DNA of 42,986 nucleotides from Saprospiraceae bacterium (GCA_018057925.1 JAGPCT010000029.1:1-42986), one strand, 5' to 3'. Counted from the first letter of the stretch, positions 32,238 to 42,288 are shown. Notes: a model not told the origin generated them from the sequence alone. A program made the numbers and translations.

Positions 32238-33683
32238 TTAATAGTTTACATTTTGAGATAATTTTGGGTTAAGGTCTAATTCAACTTGAGGTAAAGGGAA
32301 AACTTCATTTTTGTTTTTTTGAAAACCAACGATATGGTTTTCGGCGATTCCCCAACGTACTAAATCGAAAAATCGATGCATTTCAAATCCGAGTTCTACA
32401 CTTCTTTCATGGCGAATAGCTTCTATTACTTCTAACTTGTTGTTTGATTCAACTTTAGGCAATGTAATAGATGGATCATTGGCTTGCTGGCGTGCTCGTG
32501 CTCTAACCTGCTCAAGTGGCTCAAGGGCTTCGCTCAATCTTCCTAATTCCGCAAGGGCTTCCGCTTCCCAGAGCAACACCTCAGCATACCTTATATTGGT
32601 TACATTGATATCTCCATCAGCCTTTTGAGTGGTAGTGGAGTCTGCTTGTAAGTATTTTCTCGGACTAAACTTAGTAGAAGAGTATGAATTTTTATAAATA
32701 TACCCAAAGTAATCTTCGTTGTTGGATGCTACGGTAAACTTTCTCCTTGGGTCGCCATTTTCAAATTGTGCAACATATTCAGGAGTAACTTCACAGAATC
32801 CATATCCGTTTGGTATTTTTTTACTCGCCCAATACTGGTTTAGGCTATTGCCAACGCCCAATTCCAAGTTGGTATGTTGGATTTCCCATACTGATTCCAC
32901 GTTATTTTGTGTGTTTTTCCTAAAATTGTCCTGATAATCGGGCATTAGGGAATAAATTCCCAGATCTTTTACTTTAGAAATATACGTCAATACCGTGTTA
33001 TAATCTTTTGCATAAAGTGCTGTTTTTGCAGCTAACGCCAAAGCAGCACCCCGAGTGGCGCGCCCTTCTTGTGACGCACCGTATGATATCGGTAAGTAAA
33101 CAGCAGCATAGTCACAATCCTCAAAAATCACCTTAAATATTTCAGAAACAGGGCTTTTAGCTATTTTTAAATCTTGAGGCGCTGTGACCTGTGTATATAA
33201 AGGGACATCCCCAAATACTTGAGTTAATTGGAAATAATAAAATGCTCTTAGAAAATGGGCTTCACCCAAAATCCTTTCCTTTAGCGCTGCATCCATTTCG
33301 ATAGCAGGTACTCGATCCAAGACCGTATTACATTGATTGATACCTTTGTATTGGAGCTTCCAAAAGTCGTTCAATTCTTCTGTACGCGGAGTATGCGTCA
33401 TAAAGTCTATTTCGGTCAACCCCGGTCTCGAACCATCACCGCCCACAACGGCTTCATCGGAGGCTAATACTCCAAATGCCCAATAGAAGTTTTTATTTGC
33501 ATTGTTAAACATCAATGGTTGATATGCCGCATTGATGGCTTGTAATGCATCCTTTTCTGTTTTAAAAAAAGAACCGGCATCCAATATCCCTATGGGTTCT
33601 TTGTCCAATATCCCAGTACATGAAGTGGCTGTCAGGATGATGGCAAATACCCATATTTGACTATGTTTTATTATCTTTTCCAT
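32238..33683 (-). CDS. susD: SusD/RagB-family nutrient-binding lipoprotein
   Basis: SusD-type lipoproteins cap the SusC channel on the cell surface and capture oligosaccharides. The 481-residue protein has a lipoprotein signal with lipobox T-S-C (about residue 22, SCTGILDKEPIG). It then has the helical TPR-like core with LGEAHFLRAFYYFQLTQVFG (residues about 139-158) and the C-terminal family motifs LEVIEAIRHERSVELGFEMH followed by RFFDLVRWGIAE (about 427-460), and ends LDLNPKLSQNVNY. It follows susC by 11 bases. The substrate cannot be read from sequence; the divergent AraC-type gene is a likely regulator. Confidence 0.94.
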   Translation of the reverse strand: MEKIIKHSQIWVFAIILTATSCTGILDKEPIGILDAGSFFKTEKDALQAINAAYQPLMFNNANKNFYWAFGVLASDEAVVGGDGSRPGLTEIDFMTHTPRTEELNDFWKLQYKGINQCNTVLDRVPAIEMDAALKERILGEAHFLRAFYYFQLTQVFGDVPLYTQVTAPQDLKIAKSPVSEIFKVIFEDCDYAAVYLPISYGASQEGRATRGAALALAAKTALYAKDYNTVLTYISKVKDLGIYSLMPDYQDNFRKNTQNNVESVWEIQHTNLELGVGNSLNQYWASKKIPNGYGFCEVTPEYVAQFENGDPRRKFTVASNNEDYFGYIYKNSYSSTKFSPRKYLQADSTTTQKADGDINVTNIRYAEVLLWEAEALAELGRLSEALEPLEQVRARARQQANDPSITLPKVESNNKLEVIEAIRHERSVELGFEMHRFFDLVRWGIAENHIVGFQKNKNEVFPLPQVELDLNPKLSQNVNY

Positions 33684-33694
33684 GTCGTGTTGAG

Positions 33695-36600
33695 TTAGAA
33701 GGTTAGATTGATACCAAAAATAATAGTGCGGGGCGCCGGAACAGTCCCCCAGTCTATCCCGACGGCAAAGTCAGAGCTAATACCGACACCCGATGTATCA
33801 TTGTTATTGGCTTGTATTTCCGGATCCAAGCCAGGGTATCGAGTCCATGTAAATAGATTTTGTCCGGTAACATACATGCGCAAAGTGCTGATTTTATTGG
33901 ACTTTATCATGTGCTTAAAATTATAACCCAGTGTAAAATTCCTCATTTTTAAATAATTGCCGGCATATAGAAATCGAGTAGATACTCTTCTGTTACCATT
34001 TCGGTCATCCAAGCTCACTTTGGGAATATCGGTATCCGTGTTGGTAGGTGACCAATAGTTCTTTACATCATCATAACTGTTAAAACCCCGACTTTGAGTC
34101 TCATAAGCAAAGTTACCGTAGAGGAAATACAAGTCATTGCCATAAACGCCCTGGAATAGCGTAGATACATCAAAATTCTTCCAATTGACGGAAATATTGC
34201 ACCCGTAGGTCAATTTAGGAAACGGACTTCCAGCATGGGTGCGGTCATTTTGATCGATTTTGTTATCACCATTGATATCCCTAAACCGGATGTCGCCGGG
34301 CCGTGTATCTTTTGTTTGATAGGGGGCTTGATCTATTTCTTCTTGACTTTGGAATATTCCCATGGATTCATACAAAAAGAAAGAGCCCACAGGATATCCG
34401 ACTTCTGTCTTGGTTATGGCTCCATCTGACAAACCAAATCCCCCTAAAATTGGTTCACCGCCACTTAGGCTGAGAACTTGATTTTTTAATGTAGATACAT
34501 TGGCACCAATAGAATAGTTGATATCCCGATATTTGTTATTCAAGACGACGGACAATTCCAAGCCTTTGTTTTCGATGGATGCAGCGTTGACATAAGGAGG
34601 AACTTGATCTCCACCGGTCTGCGGGATAGGTACACGTACCAACACATCATTGGAAGTCTTGTTATAATAATCTATCATGACCGCCAATCGCTCATTGAAC
34701 AAACTGAAATCGATGCCAAAATCGTATTGCGTACTTGATTCCCATTTGATCTTATTGTTGCCCATCTGTTGCAGTTGAGCACCGGTAACGACATTGCCTC
34801 CAAAGGAATACACATATTGACCAACACCTATCAATGAACTATATGGATAATTGCCTATCTCTTGGTTGCCTAATTTACCCCAACTTGCCCTCAACTTAAA
34901 AGTGGAGAAAAAGTCCAATGGTTGGAAAAATTTCTCATTGGAGATAATCCATGCTCCTGAAATAGCCGGGAACACTCCCCAACGGTTTTCTGATCCAAAG
35001 CGCGAAGAACCGTCTCTCCGAATCGTGGCTCCCAATACGTACTTATTGCCAAAAGAATAATTAGCTTGAGCAAAGTACGATAACAATGCCCATTCTGTCG
35101 TGATGCCGGATGCTCCAATATTTTTAATATCTTCTGTGACACTATTGTCAATATTTCTAAAAAGTGGATCTGTTCTAAAAAAATTATTGACGGACGCCCC
35201 CAAATAATTATCCTGGTTTTGAATGGCTTCCATGCCGACGACTCCGGAGATTCTATGATTGCCGTATCTCTTTTGAAAATCAGCCGTATTGGTCCATATC
35301 AGGTTTCTGCTAAATACCCTACCTTCTGTAAGTGAAGTTGGATTGTAGATGGCTTCAGACAGCCTTAGTTTAAACTTTTTCTCATTCTCAAAGGTAAAAT
35401 CACCACCCAGATTGGTCTTAATGTTGATGGCGTCAAAAATCGTGGCTACCGCATAGATATTTCCAAATATCCGAGATCGCTTCACTGTCCAATCCGTAGC
35501 ATCAATCAGTGCCAGAGGATTCGCATTGCCATCTCCAAAGATTGTCGGATCACCTAATTCAGTAGATGTATTGTAATATGTGCCATCTGCTTTATAAGGT
35601 TTAAATATAGGCGCAGCAATTAGAGCATATCGAATGGCACTTAATTCATTACCGGGCCCGAAGCCATCCCCTGTGCTATTTATAACTTTTCGGTCGGTAT
35701 AAGCGTACGTGATATTGTTACCTACTTTAAACCAATTGTTGCCCGTCTCCCCATTAAAGCGAACTGAATATTTTTCAAATCCTTGATGTCGGAACACTCC
35801 TTCCTGATTCATGTATTCACCGGTAATTAAATATCTACTGTTGTCGCTACCTCCGCTTGCACTCAAGCTATATCTCATCAAGGGAGCTGTATGAAAAACC
35901 TTGTCTAACCAATTGATATCCGGCAATGTGTCTAAGATAGACATCGGTATTGTATCCAATTGTCTTGCCGGATCCCTCAAGGTATTGGCGTTGCGGATGG
36001 CTGCATTTCTCACAGTCAGATAATCCTTTGAGTTGAGGAGCTTGGGCAATCGATATGCTTTAGCAAAACCCACGGAGGAATTAAAGTCAAATACAGGGAT
36101 TCCTGATTTACCTTTTTTAGTGGTAATGACGACGACACCGTTGGCAGCGCGTGAGCCGTATATGGCTGCCGCAGCGCCATCCTTTAAGACTTCAATTGAT
36201 TCGATATCGCTTGTCGAAAACATATTGATATTGGCTTGTGTGGGCACTCCATCGACGATGTATAGCGGGTTATTATTGCCCAATGTCCCCACACCTCTGA
36301 TTCTAACAGCAATGTCATCACCCGGAGCTCCTGACACCTGTGTCACCGTTACACCCGGCGCCTGCCCTTGCATAGCCTGGTCTAATCCCAGTACAACCAA
36401 TTTTTCAACATCCCGCCCTTTGATTGTCGCTATAGCACTTGTAACATTCGATTTTATCTCGGATCTATATCCGGTAACCACCAATTCATCCAACATCTTT
36501 GAATCAGAAACCATGACTACATCCACTACTGCACGGTTGTTGACCCTTACTTCCTGCTTGTTATAACCCACATACGTAAAAATCAGCGTCGCATTAATAT

Positions 36601-36832
36601 CGCACTGAAGAGTATAATGCCCATCTATATCGGTTGTTGTACCGCTTTTGTCGTTCTTGACCATAATACTGACACCAATAAGAGGTTCTTTTTCGCTTTC
36701 GGAAGTGACGGTTCCCCTAATCGTTATCTGCTGTCCACTGACACTTTGAAGCGCCAAAATTGTATAAAACAAAATGAAGACCGAGCATCCAAACCAATGA
36801 GTTTTAGCGGGTTTAGTATAAAAAGCAGCCAT
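33695..36832 (-). CDS. susC: SusC/RagA-family TonB-linked outer-membrane transporter
   Basis: This 1,045-residue TonB-dependent transporter should import oligosaccharides with its SusD partner. After a signal peptide (core VFILFYTILALQSVSGQ) comes the carboxypeptidase-regulatory-like domain (ITIRGTVTSESEKEPLIGVS, about residues 35-110). A TonB-box-like MLDELVVTGY follows (about 113-122), then the plug (NPLYIVDGVPTQANI; IESIEVLKDGAAAAIYGSRA) and a 22-stranded barrel ending in IIFGINLTF. The family signatures VRIRGVGTLGNNNPL and GVVVITTKKGK are clear. No sigma/anti-sigma N-terminal extension is present, so control more likely comes from the divergent AraC-type protein. Confidence 0.95.
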   Translation of the reverse strand: MAAFYTKPAKTHWFGCSVFILFYTILALQSVSGQQITIRGTVTSESEKEPLIGVSIMVKNDKSGTTTDIDGHYTLQCDINATLIFTYVGYNKQEVRVNNRAVVDVVMVSDSKMLDELVVTGYRSEIKSNVTSAIATIKGRDVEKLVVLGLDQAMQGQAPGVTVTQVSGAPGDDIAVRIRGVGTLGNNNPLYIVDGVPTQANINMFSTSDIESIEVLKDGAAAAIYGSRAANGVVVITTKKGKSGIPVFDFNSSVGFAKAYRLPKLLNSKDYLTVRNAAIRNANTLRDPARQLDTIPMSILDTLPDINWLDKVFHTAPLMRYSLSASGGSDNSRYLITGEYMNQEGVFRHQGFEKYSVRFNGETGNNWFKVGNNITYAYTDRKVINSTGDGFGPGNELSAIRYALIAAPIFKPYKADGTYYNTSTELGDPTIFGDGNANPLALIDATDWTVKRSRIFGNIYAVATIFDAINIKTNLGGDFTFENEKKFKLRLSEAIYNPTSLTEGRVFSRNLIWTNTADFQKRYGNHRISGVVGMEAIQNQDNYLGASVNNFFRTDPLFRNIDNSVTEDIKNIGASGITTEWALLSYFAQANYSFGNKYVLGATIRRDGSSRFGSENRWGVFPAISGAWIISNEKFFQPLDFFSTFKLRASWGKLGNQEIGNYPYSSLIGVGQYVYSFGGNVVTGAQLQQMGNNKIKWESSTQYDFGIDFSLFNERLAVMIDYYNKTSNDVLVRVPIPQTGGDQVPPYVNAASIENKGLELSVVLNNKYRDINYSIGANVSTLKNQVLSLSGGEPILGGFGLSDGAITKTEVGYPVGSFFLYESMGIFQSQEEIDQAPYQTKDTRPGDIRFRDINGDNKIDQNDRTHAGSPFPKLTYGCNISVNWKNFDVSTLFQGVYGNDLYFLYGNFAYETQSRGFNSYDDVKNYWSPTNTDTDIPKVSLDDRNGNRRVSTRFLYAGNYLKMRNFTLGYNFKHMIKSNKISTLRMYVTGQNLFTWTRYPGLDPEIQANNNDTSGVGISSDFAVGIDWGTVPAPRTIIFGINLTF

Positions 36833-36898
36833 ATAAAATATTTAAAAAATTCAATTCTGTACAATATTTGTAAAGTTAATACAATATATACATATCAT

Positions 36899-36932
36899 TT
36901 TGATACAATTAAGTGAAAATATAATACTTTTG
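36899..36932 (+). promoter_or_regulatory. Possible promoter of the AraC-type regulator
   Basis: TACTTTTG (36925-36932) matches the Bacteroidota -7 box TAnnTTTG and lies 25 bases before the ATG. An upstream TTTG (36899-36902) is 22 bases away, longer than the usual 19, so the -33 assignment is weak. Confidence 0.35.
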
Positions 36933-36957
36933 TGCAAACCAGATAAACTATGGAAAT

Positions 36958-37944
36958 ATGAATGGATTAAATGTATTGAGAGAAATAACACCGGTGGGGA
37001 AGGATGATGTATTTGTCATATTAGATTCACAAAGCAATGGATTTGACTATCCGATACATTGTCATCCGGAATATGAGCTTACCCTCATCATGGGGGTATC
37101 AGGAGTTCGATTAGTGGGAGATCACACAGAGAGATATACGGATTACGACTTAGTGTTATTAGGTCCATATTTGTATCACAAGTGGTCTGGAGAAGAGTAT
37201 GAAAATGGTGAATTAAAGCGCTATCGGGTTATAACGATACAATTTTCATTGGATTTATTTGAAGGGACTTTATTTCAAAAGCAACAATTTTTTCGAATTA
37301 AAAAGATGTTGGATAACAGTGTCCGGGGTATTCAATTTGAGGGTGAGGACTTTTTACAAGCCATGCAAAAGATCACGCGCCTGACAAATGAACGGGGCTT
37401 TGGCAACATTTTAGAATTTTTTGAATTATTGGAATTCTTGTCCAATGCCAAATCATCCCGATATTTAGCCAGTGAAGGTTTTACCCCGGAAACATTGAAG
37501 TGGGACAGCAAAAGAATTCAGCATGCATACCATTACATTATTAAAAATTTTGCAAAGCCAAAGCTCAAGCTCGCCAATGTCGCTAAGTTGATTAATATGA
37601 GCGATTCGGCATTCAGTCATTTTTTTAAAAAATATACCAATAAAAGTTTTACCGAATTTCTTACAGACGTGCGCATCGGCCATGCCTGTAAGTCTTTGTT
37701 GAGCACGGATGAGCCCATCAGTCAAATAGCCTACAAATCAGGATTTAACAATATTGCCAACTTCAACAGATTATTTAAAAAATACAAAGATTGTACGCCA
37801 TACGAATATAGACAGATGAGGCGCAATTCGAGTTTCAATGAACCTCAAGAAGAAATCACCCTGTGGAAGCAGATTCCGGAAGAGCAGAAAAAATCTCATC
37901 TTACGCAATCAGCAATTCACAGCACACGAGTGATTCACGTCTAA
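36958..37944 (+). CDS. AraC-family transcriptional regulator with cupin domain
   Basis: The N-terminal half is a cupin-like ligand domain with metal-type histidines (DYPIHCHPEYELTLIMG, about residues 29-45). The C-terminal half has two helix-turn-helix units: LANVAKLINMSDSAFSHFFK (about 203-222) and PISQIAYKSGFNNIANFNRL (about 258-277), the latter being the AraC signature, closing with KYKDCTPYEYRQM. It is transcribed away from susC across a 125-base gap, the usual place for a sugar-responsive activator of a SusCD locus. A serine/glutamate-rich 40-residue tail follows the DNA-binding domain. The effector is unknown. Confidence 0.93.
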   Translation: MNGLNVLREITPVGKDDVFVILDSQSNGFDYPIHCHPEYELTLIMGVSGVRLVGDHTERYTDYDLVLLGPYLYHKWSGEEYENGELKRYRVITIQFSLDLFEGTLFQKQQFFRIKKMLDNSVRGIQFEGEDFLQAMQKITRLTNERGFGNILEFFELLEFLSNAKSSRYLASEGFTPETLKWDSKRIQHAYHYIIKNFAKPKLKLANVAKLINMSDSAFSHFFKKYTNKSFTEFLTDVRIGHACKSLLSTDEPISQIAYKSGFNNIANFNRLFKKYKDCTPYEYRQMRRNSSFNEPQEEITLWKQIPEEQKKSHLTQSAIHSTRVIHV

Positions 37945-37999
37945 TGCCGGCGATTTACCTTAAATCTCCTGACCAATTTATAAAAATTGATTACATTTA

Positions 38000-38440
38000 A
38001 TGATGGTTTCAACAAATTTAGAACGCGCCAGAAAGTATTGCGTTTATCAGGAAAGGTGTCACTTTGAAGTCAGGAGTAAACTATTGGAATGGAAGATTTA
38101 TGGTGAAGAATTGGAGGAAATTATGGCTGATTTGATAACTGAAAACTTTCTAAATGAGGAAAGATATGCTAAGGCTTATGTGTCCGGAAAATTTAAAATC
38201 AACCAATGGGGGCGAAAGAAAATAGCCCAAGGACTAAAGGCAAAGCAAATCTCTAATTATAGTATTCAAAAAGGTATGGAGGGAATCGATGAAACGGACT
38301 ACGACAGCATGGTGGGCGCCTTAATCGAGAAGAGAAAGCGCAAAAAAAGTGGACATTCAGATGCCCAAATCATCCAATATATGCTATCTCGTGGGTTTGA
38401 ATATGAATACATTCAAAAGAAATTAAAACATGAATCCTGA
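38000..38440 (+). CDS. recX: Regulatory protein RecX
   Basis: RecX binds RecA filaments and limits RecA activity. The 146-residue protein has the three-helix tandem repeat pattern: ARKYCVYQERCHFEVRSKLL (about residues 9-28), the family signature FLNEERYAKAYVSGKFKINQ then WGRKKIAQGLKAKQIS (about 49-84), and a last repeat SDAQIIQYMLSRGFEYEYIQ. It overlaps the next gene by 11 bases, so the two are probably co-translated. recA itself is not in the window. Confidence 0.92.
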   Translation: MMVSTNLERARKYCVYQERCHFEVRSKLLEWKIYGEELEEIMADLITENFLNEERYAKAYVSGKFKINQWGRKKIAQGLKAKQISNYSIQKGMEGIDETDYDSMVGALIEKRKRKKSGHSDAQIIQYMLSRGFEYEYIQKKLKHES

Positions 38441-39116
38441 ACAATGGGTAGAGGCGGTAGAAGGTGTGATGGAGGCGCATCGTAATGCCAAAAATGCACC
38501 GGATATTATACGTTATTTTAGAAATCAATTTGGCTCGTTTGGATTGAAAAATGAGGATAGGCGTAAACTTACAAAGCAATTTATTGTTGCTACAAAGCAG
38601 TTTTCACAGAAAGAATTGGTTGAAACAATAGAGCTGTTATGGTCTCGCTGCGAAAGAGAATTTCAACACACCGGGATGGAATTGATAGACCACCACAGAA
38701 AGAAATTTGATCGTTCAATTAAGAAAGTCCTACAATATATGATATCACACAAATCCTGGTGGGATACAGTCGATTTTATTGCTTCTCATACAGTCGGACA
38801 TGCCTTTAAGACCAATCAGTTAAGGCAAGAAGATCTATACGAATGGAATGAATCTGACGATTTATGGCTTATCCGAACCAGCATTCTGGCACAATTAAAG
38901 TATAAATCCTATACCGACTGGGCATTGTTACAGGAATTAATTATTCCGCATTTAGACCACAAGGATTTTTTTATCCGAAAGGCAATAGGTTGGGCGCTTA
39001 GGGAATATAGCAAGACGGAGCCCAACCTTGTACTCGATTTTGTAGAAAATCATACCATGTCAGGCTTGTCGCAGCGTGAAGCTCTAAAAATCGTAAATGC
39101 CGGAAAAATGAAATAA
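38430..39116 (+). CDS. AlkD-like DNA alkylation repair protein
   Basis: The 228-residue all-helical protein has the HEAT-like repeat pattern of the AlkD family, DNA glycosylases that remove 3- and 7-alkylpurines without base flipping. Signature segments are YFRNQFGSFGLKNEDRRKLT (about residues 28-47), SHKSWWDTVDFIASHTVGH (about 106-124, including the tryptophan pair and catalytic-region aspartate), WLIRTSILAQLKYK and KDFFIRKAIGWALREYSKTE (about 181-200). It overlaps recX by 11 bases in another frame, forming a small repair operon. Confidence 0.92.
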   Translation: MNPEQWVEAVEGVMEAHRNAKNAPDIIRYFRNQFGSFGLKNEDRRKLTKQFIVATKQFSQKELVETIELLWSRCEREFQHTGMELIDHHRKKFDRSIKKVLQYMISHKSWWDTVDFIASHTVGHAFKTNQLRQEDLYEWNESDDLWLIRTSILAQLKYKSYTDWALLQELIIPHLDHKDFFIRKAIGWALREYSKTEPNLVLDFVENHTMSGLSQREALKIVNAGKMK

Positions 39117-39276
39117 GATTGTCATTAAATTATTTATTACGTTGAATTTCGCTTGATTTTACAAGATGCCATTGAGGCTATTCGTAAACGAATGAGGTAT
39201 TTGTTCTAAACAACTAAATATCTAATGTAAAGCATTCCAAGTAGAATTTTGCCTACCAAATTAGTTATTATCCACT

Positions 39277-39284
39277 TATCTTTG
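39277..39284 (+). promoter_or_regulatory. -7-like box just before the ABC transporter start
   Basis: TATCTTTG matches TAnnTTTG and ends 5 bases before the ATG at 39289. If used, the transcript would be leaderless or start at a later codon. No -33 TTTG lies at the normal distance, so this is tentative. Confidence 0.25.
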
Positions 39285-39288
39285 ACTC

Positions 39289-41079
39289 ATGTTTTCTTCT
39301 CTCAAGAGCTTAGGTGCATTAAACAAATATTTAATTCACTACAAATATTATCTATTAGGAGGCATAGTCTTCATAGGTATATCCAATTACTTTAGGGTAT
39401 TGCAACCAAAATATTTCCGTGAGGCATTGGATATGATTATCGAGACAGTACCAATGTACAACATGGTTTCAGGAAGTGACGATGCGCACATCTTGTATGG
39501 ATACATTGTCAAAAACATCATGTGGTTTGGAGTATTTGTTATCCTTCAAGCACTGATCATGGGGATATTTATGTATTTCATGCGTCAGACTATTATTGTT
39601 ATGTCGAGACTCATAGAATATGACATGAGAAAAGAGATGTATGCTCACGCACAATATCTTGACACCAACTTTTACAAACAAAATGCTACCGGTGACCTGA
39701 TGGCGCGCTTCACAGAAGATGTAAGTCGAGTGAGACAGTATCTTGGACCATCTTTGTTGTACGGATTTAACTTAATAACACTTTTTGTATTGGTCATATA
39801 TGCAATGTATGAGGTCAATCCGACATTGGCAACATATTCATTGCTACCGCTACCCTTTCTTAGCTGGAGTATTTTTAAAATAAGTGAAAAAATCAATCAT
39901 CAAAGCAGCATCATTCAGACGCAATTGTCCAAATTGAGTACCTTATCGCTGGAGATATTGAGTGGCATAAGAGATGTGAAAAGCTATGCCCAGGAAGGGA
40001 GGATGCAACAATACTTCGCCGAGGAAACAGAAATATATTTGAAAAAAAATATCGACCGAACTAAGGTGGATTCAATGTTTTTCCCTATTATAGTTTTGGT
40101 TATCGGTATATCCTCCGTATTTACATTATGGATTGGCAGCAATCAAGTTATAATGGGCGATGTGACGCCCGGCAATATTGCTGAATTTTTCATTTATATC
40201 ACTTTGCTTACCTGGCCGATTACCGCCTTGGGTTGGACTGCATCCCTTGTACAACAGGCAGCTGCTTCACAGAAGAGAATCAATGAATTTTTGGAAACGG
40301 ATAACAGCTTTGAAAATGGAGTCGAACAATTACATTCAATCAACCATGATATCCACTTTGAAAATGTATCACTTACTTATCCTGACACCGGAATTACAGC
40401 CATAAAAGAGGTCTCTTTTACGCTTTCAAAGGGTAATAAAACGGCAATAATAGGTGAAACAGCGTCCGGCAAAAGCACCATTGCTTACCTTTTGATGCAG
40501 CTGTACCGGCCGGATCAAGGCACTATTAAGTTAGGTGATCAAAATATTGCGGACTTTTCGATAGAGTCTTGGCGTGATAAAATAGGCTATGTTCCTCAAG
40601 ATTCATTTTTATTTTCCGATAGCGTCAAAAACAATATCAGCTTTGGACTTCAGGACGAAGCAAGATATGATCATATCGAGAAGTATGCGGATCACGCCTC
40701 TGTCCATGAAGATATCATGACCTTACCGAAGGATTATCATACTATGGTAGGAGAAAGAGGCGTAACACTGTCCGGTGGCCAAAAACAAAGAATTTCATTA
40801 GCCAGGTCACTGATTACACAACCCGAATTATTAATATTAGACAATAGCCTATCAGCCGTAGATACTGACACAGAACAAAGGATTTCCAATTATCTCAAAA
40901 GTATAGACAATGACCTGACCATGGTCATCATAACCCAGCGTATCAACAATATCATCCATTACGACCGTATTATAACCATGTCAGAAGGTAGAGTCATTGA
41001 AAATGGGACACACGAAGAACTATTAGCAGCAAAAGGCTATTATTACAATCTTTATCAAAAGTTAAACAAAGCAGATTAG
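39289..41079 (+). CDS. ABC exporter half-transporter (permease fused to ATPase) with degenerate ATPase site
   Basis: The 596-residue protein has an N-terminal six-helix type IV exporter domain (about 20-320) and a C-terminal ATPase (about 345-590): Walker A GETASGKST, Q-loop VPQDSFLF, signature LSGGQKQRISLARS, Walker B LLILDNSLSAVD. The residue after the Walker B aspartate is Asn rather than the catalytic Glu, and the switch histidine is Gln (IITQRINNI). Such changes are typical of one half of heterodimeric MdlA/YheI-like multidrug or lipid exporters, so a partner with a canonical site is expected; none is encoded next to it. The substrate is unknown. Confidence 0.92.
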   Translation: MFSSLKSLGALNKYLIHYKYYLLGGIVFIGISNYFRVLQPKYFREALDMIIETVPMYNMVSGSDDAHILYGYIVKNIMWFGVFVILQALIMGIFMYFMRQTIIVMSRLIEYDMRKEMYAHAQYLDTNFYKQNATGDLMARFTEDVSRVRQYLGPSLLYGFNLITLFVLVIYAMYEVNPTLATYSLLPLPFLSWSIFKISEKINHQSSIIQTQLSKLSTLSLEILSGIRDVKSYAQEGRMQQYFAEETEIYLKKNIDRTKVDSMFFPIIVLVIGISSVFTLWIGSNQVIMGDVTPGNIAEFFIYITLLTWPITALGWTASLVQQAAASQKRINEFLETDNSFENGVEQLHSINHDIHFENVSLTYPDTGITAIKEVSFTLSKGNKTAIIGETASGKSTIAYLLMQLYRPDQGTIKLGDQNIADFSIESWRDKIGYVPQDSFLFSDSVKNNISFGLQDEARYDHIEKYADHASVHEDIMTLPKDYHTMVGERGVTLSGGQKQRISLARSLITQPELLILDNSLSAVDTDTEQRISNYLKSIDNDLTMVIITQRINNIIHYDRIITMSEGRVIENGTHEELLAAKGYYYNLYQKLNKAD

Positions 41080-41237
41080 TAATATCATAGGAAGTAAAAA
41101 TATTAAGTCTGATTTACAACGGATTTCTCTAAGGGAATTGGTCAAGACCTAATTTAACTATAGATATTATACCTTTGTTTTACATTATTTTCCAATAAAA
41201 CAGCACAATTTCAAATTTTCTTTAATTTTGTCCATTG

Positions 41238-41960
41238 ATGCAATCAAACAAAGTCATTGTCGTTATCCCTGTTTACAAGGCACAGCCGGACAAAGACGAG
41301 GCTATGGCTCTTCGTCAAGCTTTAAAAATATTGAGAAGGCATCCAATATTACTGGTCTATCCCGACAAGTTACCTTTGGATGCTTATTTCAACATCGGCT
41401 TTACTCGTCAACAGACAAAGCCCTATCCACCGGACTTTTTCAAGGATATTAGCGCTTACAACAAATGGTTGTGCAGCAAGCATTTCTACACCGATTTTTC
41501 TAATTACGATTTCATTTTAATTTTCCAATCTGACGCCTGGGTTTTCCGCGATGATTTAATTGAATGGTGTGATAAGGACTATGACTACATTGGTTCGCCG
41601 TGGCTGTGGAAGCCCGAACAAGTACGCAATAAAATAAAAATTGACCTTTGGCCGCTCCTTCGAAATCAGGTAGGAAATGGTGGTGTCAGCCTTAGAAAGA
41701 CATCTACTATGATGCAATACGCCGGTCTTGCCGTTTTCCTTTTTCGTCTATTGAAGAAAAACGAAGATTTTATTTGGCTTTTAGTATCTCGTCTTCCATG
41801 GGTCAAGATGAAAAAGCCTATGCCAACAGAAGCCTTACAATTCTGTGTCGAGATGAATCCGGATAAAGCATTGGATTTACTAAACAATAAACTTCCTTTT
41901 TCTACACACGCTTATATACGCTACGGACGGGAGTTTTGGAAAAAACACATACCTATTTAG
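41238..41960 (+). CDS. DUF5672 protein, glycosyltransferase-like
   Basis: The 240-residue protein matches DUF5672, found in surface-polysaccharide loci and probably a GT-A-like glycosyltransferase. Features are VIVVIPVYKAQPDKDEAMAL at the N-terminus, YDFILIFQSDAWVFRDDLIE (residues about 92-111, the acidic pair possibly metal-binding), YDYIGSPWLWK and GNGGVSLRKTSTM (the G-N-G-G-x-S-L-R pattern of the family). I use ATG 41238 rather than TTG 41235. A TACCTTTG box (41170-41177) could be its promoter. It seems to stand alone. Enzymatic activity is inference. Confidence 0.82.
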   Translation: MQSNKVIVVIPVYKAQPDKDEAMALRQALKILRRHPILLVYPDKLPLDAYFNIGFTRQQTKPYPPDFFKDISAYNKWLCSKHFYTDFSNYDFILIFQSDAWVFRDDLIEWCDKDYDYIGSPWLWKPEQVRNKIKIDLWPLLRNQVGNGGVSLRKTSTMMQYAGLAVFLFRLLKKNEDFIWLLVSRLPWVKMKKPMPTEALQFCVEMNPDKALDLLNNKLPFSTHAYIRYGREFWKKHIPI

Positions 41961-42103
41961 TTCAACCCGAATTCATATTAAAGGTACAATAGTTTCTTTA
42001 AGAAATATATTGCTAACTGTTTGTTGTTTTGAAATTCAAATAGTCACGAATCAATATATTTTCAAATACTTGATAATCAATTTGTTGCGATTTAGTTAGA
42101 TGT

Positions 42104-42236
42104 AATTCAGCAGTAAAGGTTTTGAAAAACCGTATAGTGCTGATTATGAGGATAATCCTGATGTACGAATCGTTTCAATGGTTTCATTAAACTATTGATT
42201 ACGAGTCGTAAATCGATTCCGCATTGGCTAATGCGA
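42104..42236 (-). repeat. Dispersed repeat, copy B (inverted)
   Basis: The reverse complement of this block matches 14998-15132 almost base for base. Its terminal hairpin CGCATT-AGCC-AATGCG is perfect in this copy. It lies 8 bases from the duplicated sorting-domain sequence. Confidence 0.8.
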
Positions 42237-42288
42237 AATGTGGGATAAATGAGGAAATAATCTTTATAAAAGGTGGATTGCTTTGCAT

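Noticed and set aside
36033-36566. 177-codon frame antisense to susC
   Set aside because: The composition (Ser/Thr/Pro-rich) and position match a shadow of the conserved susC plug region.
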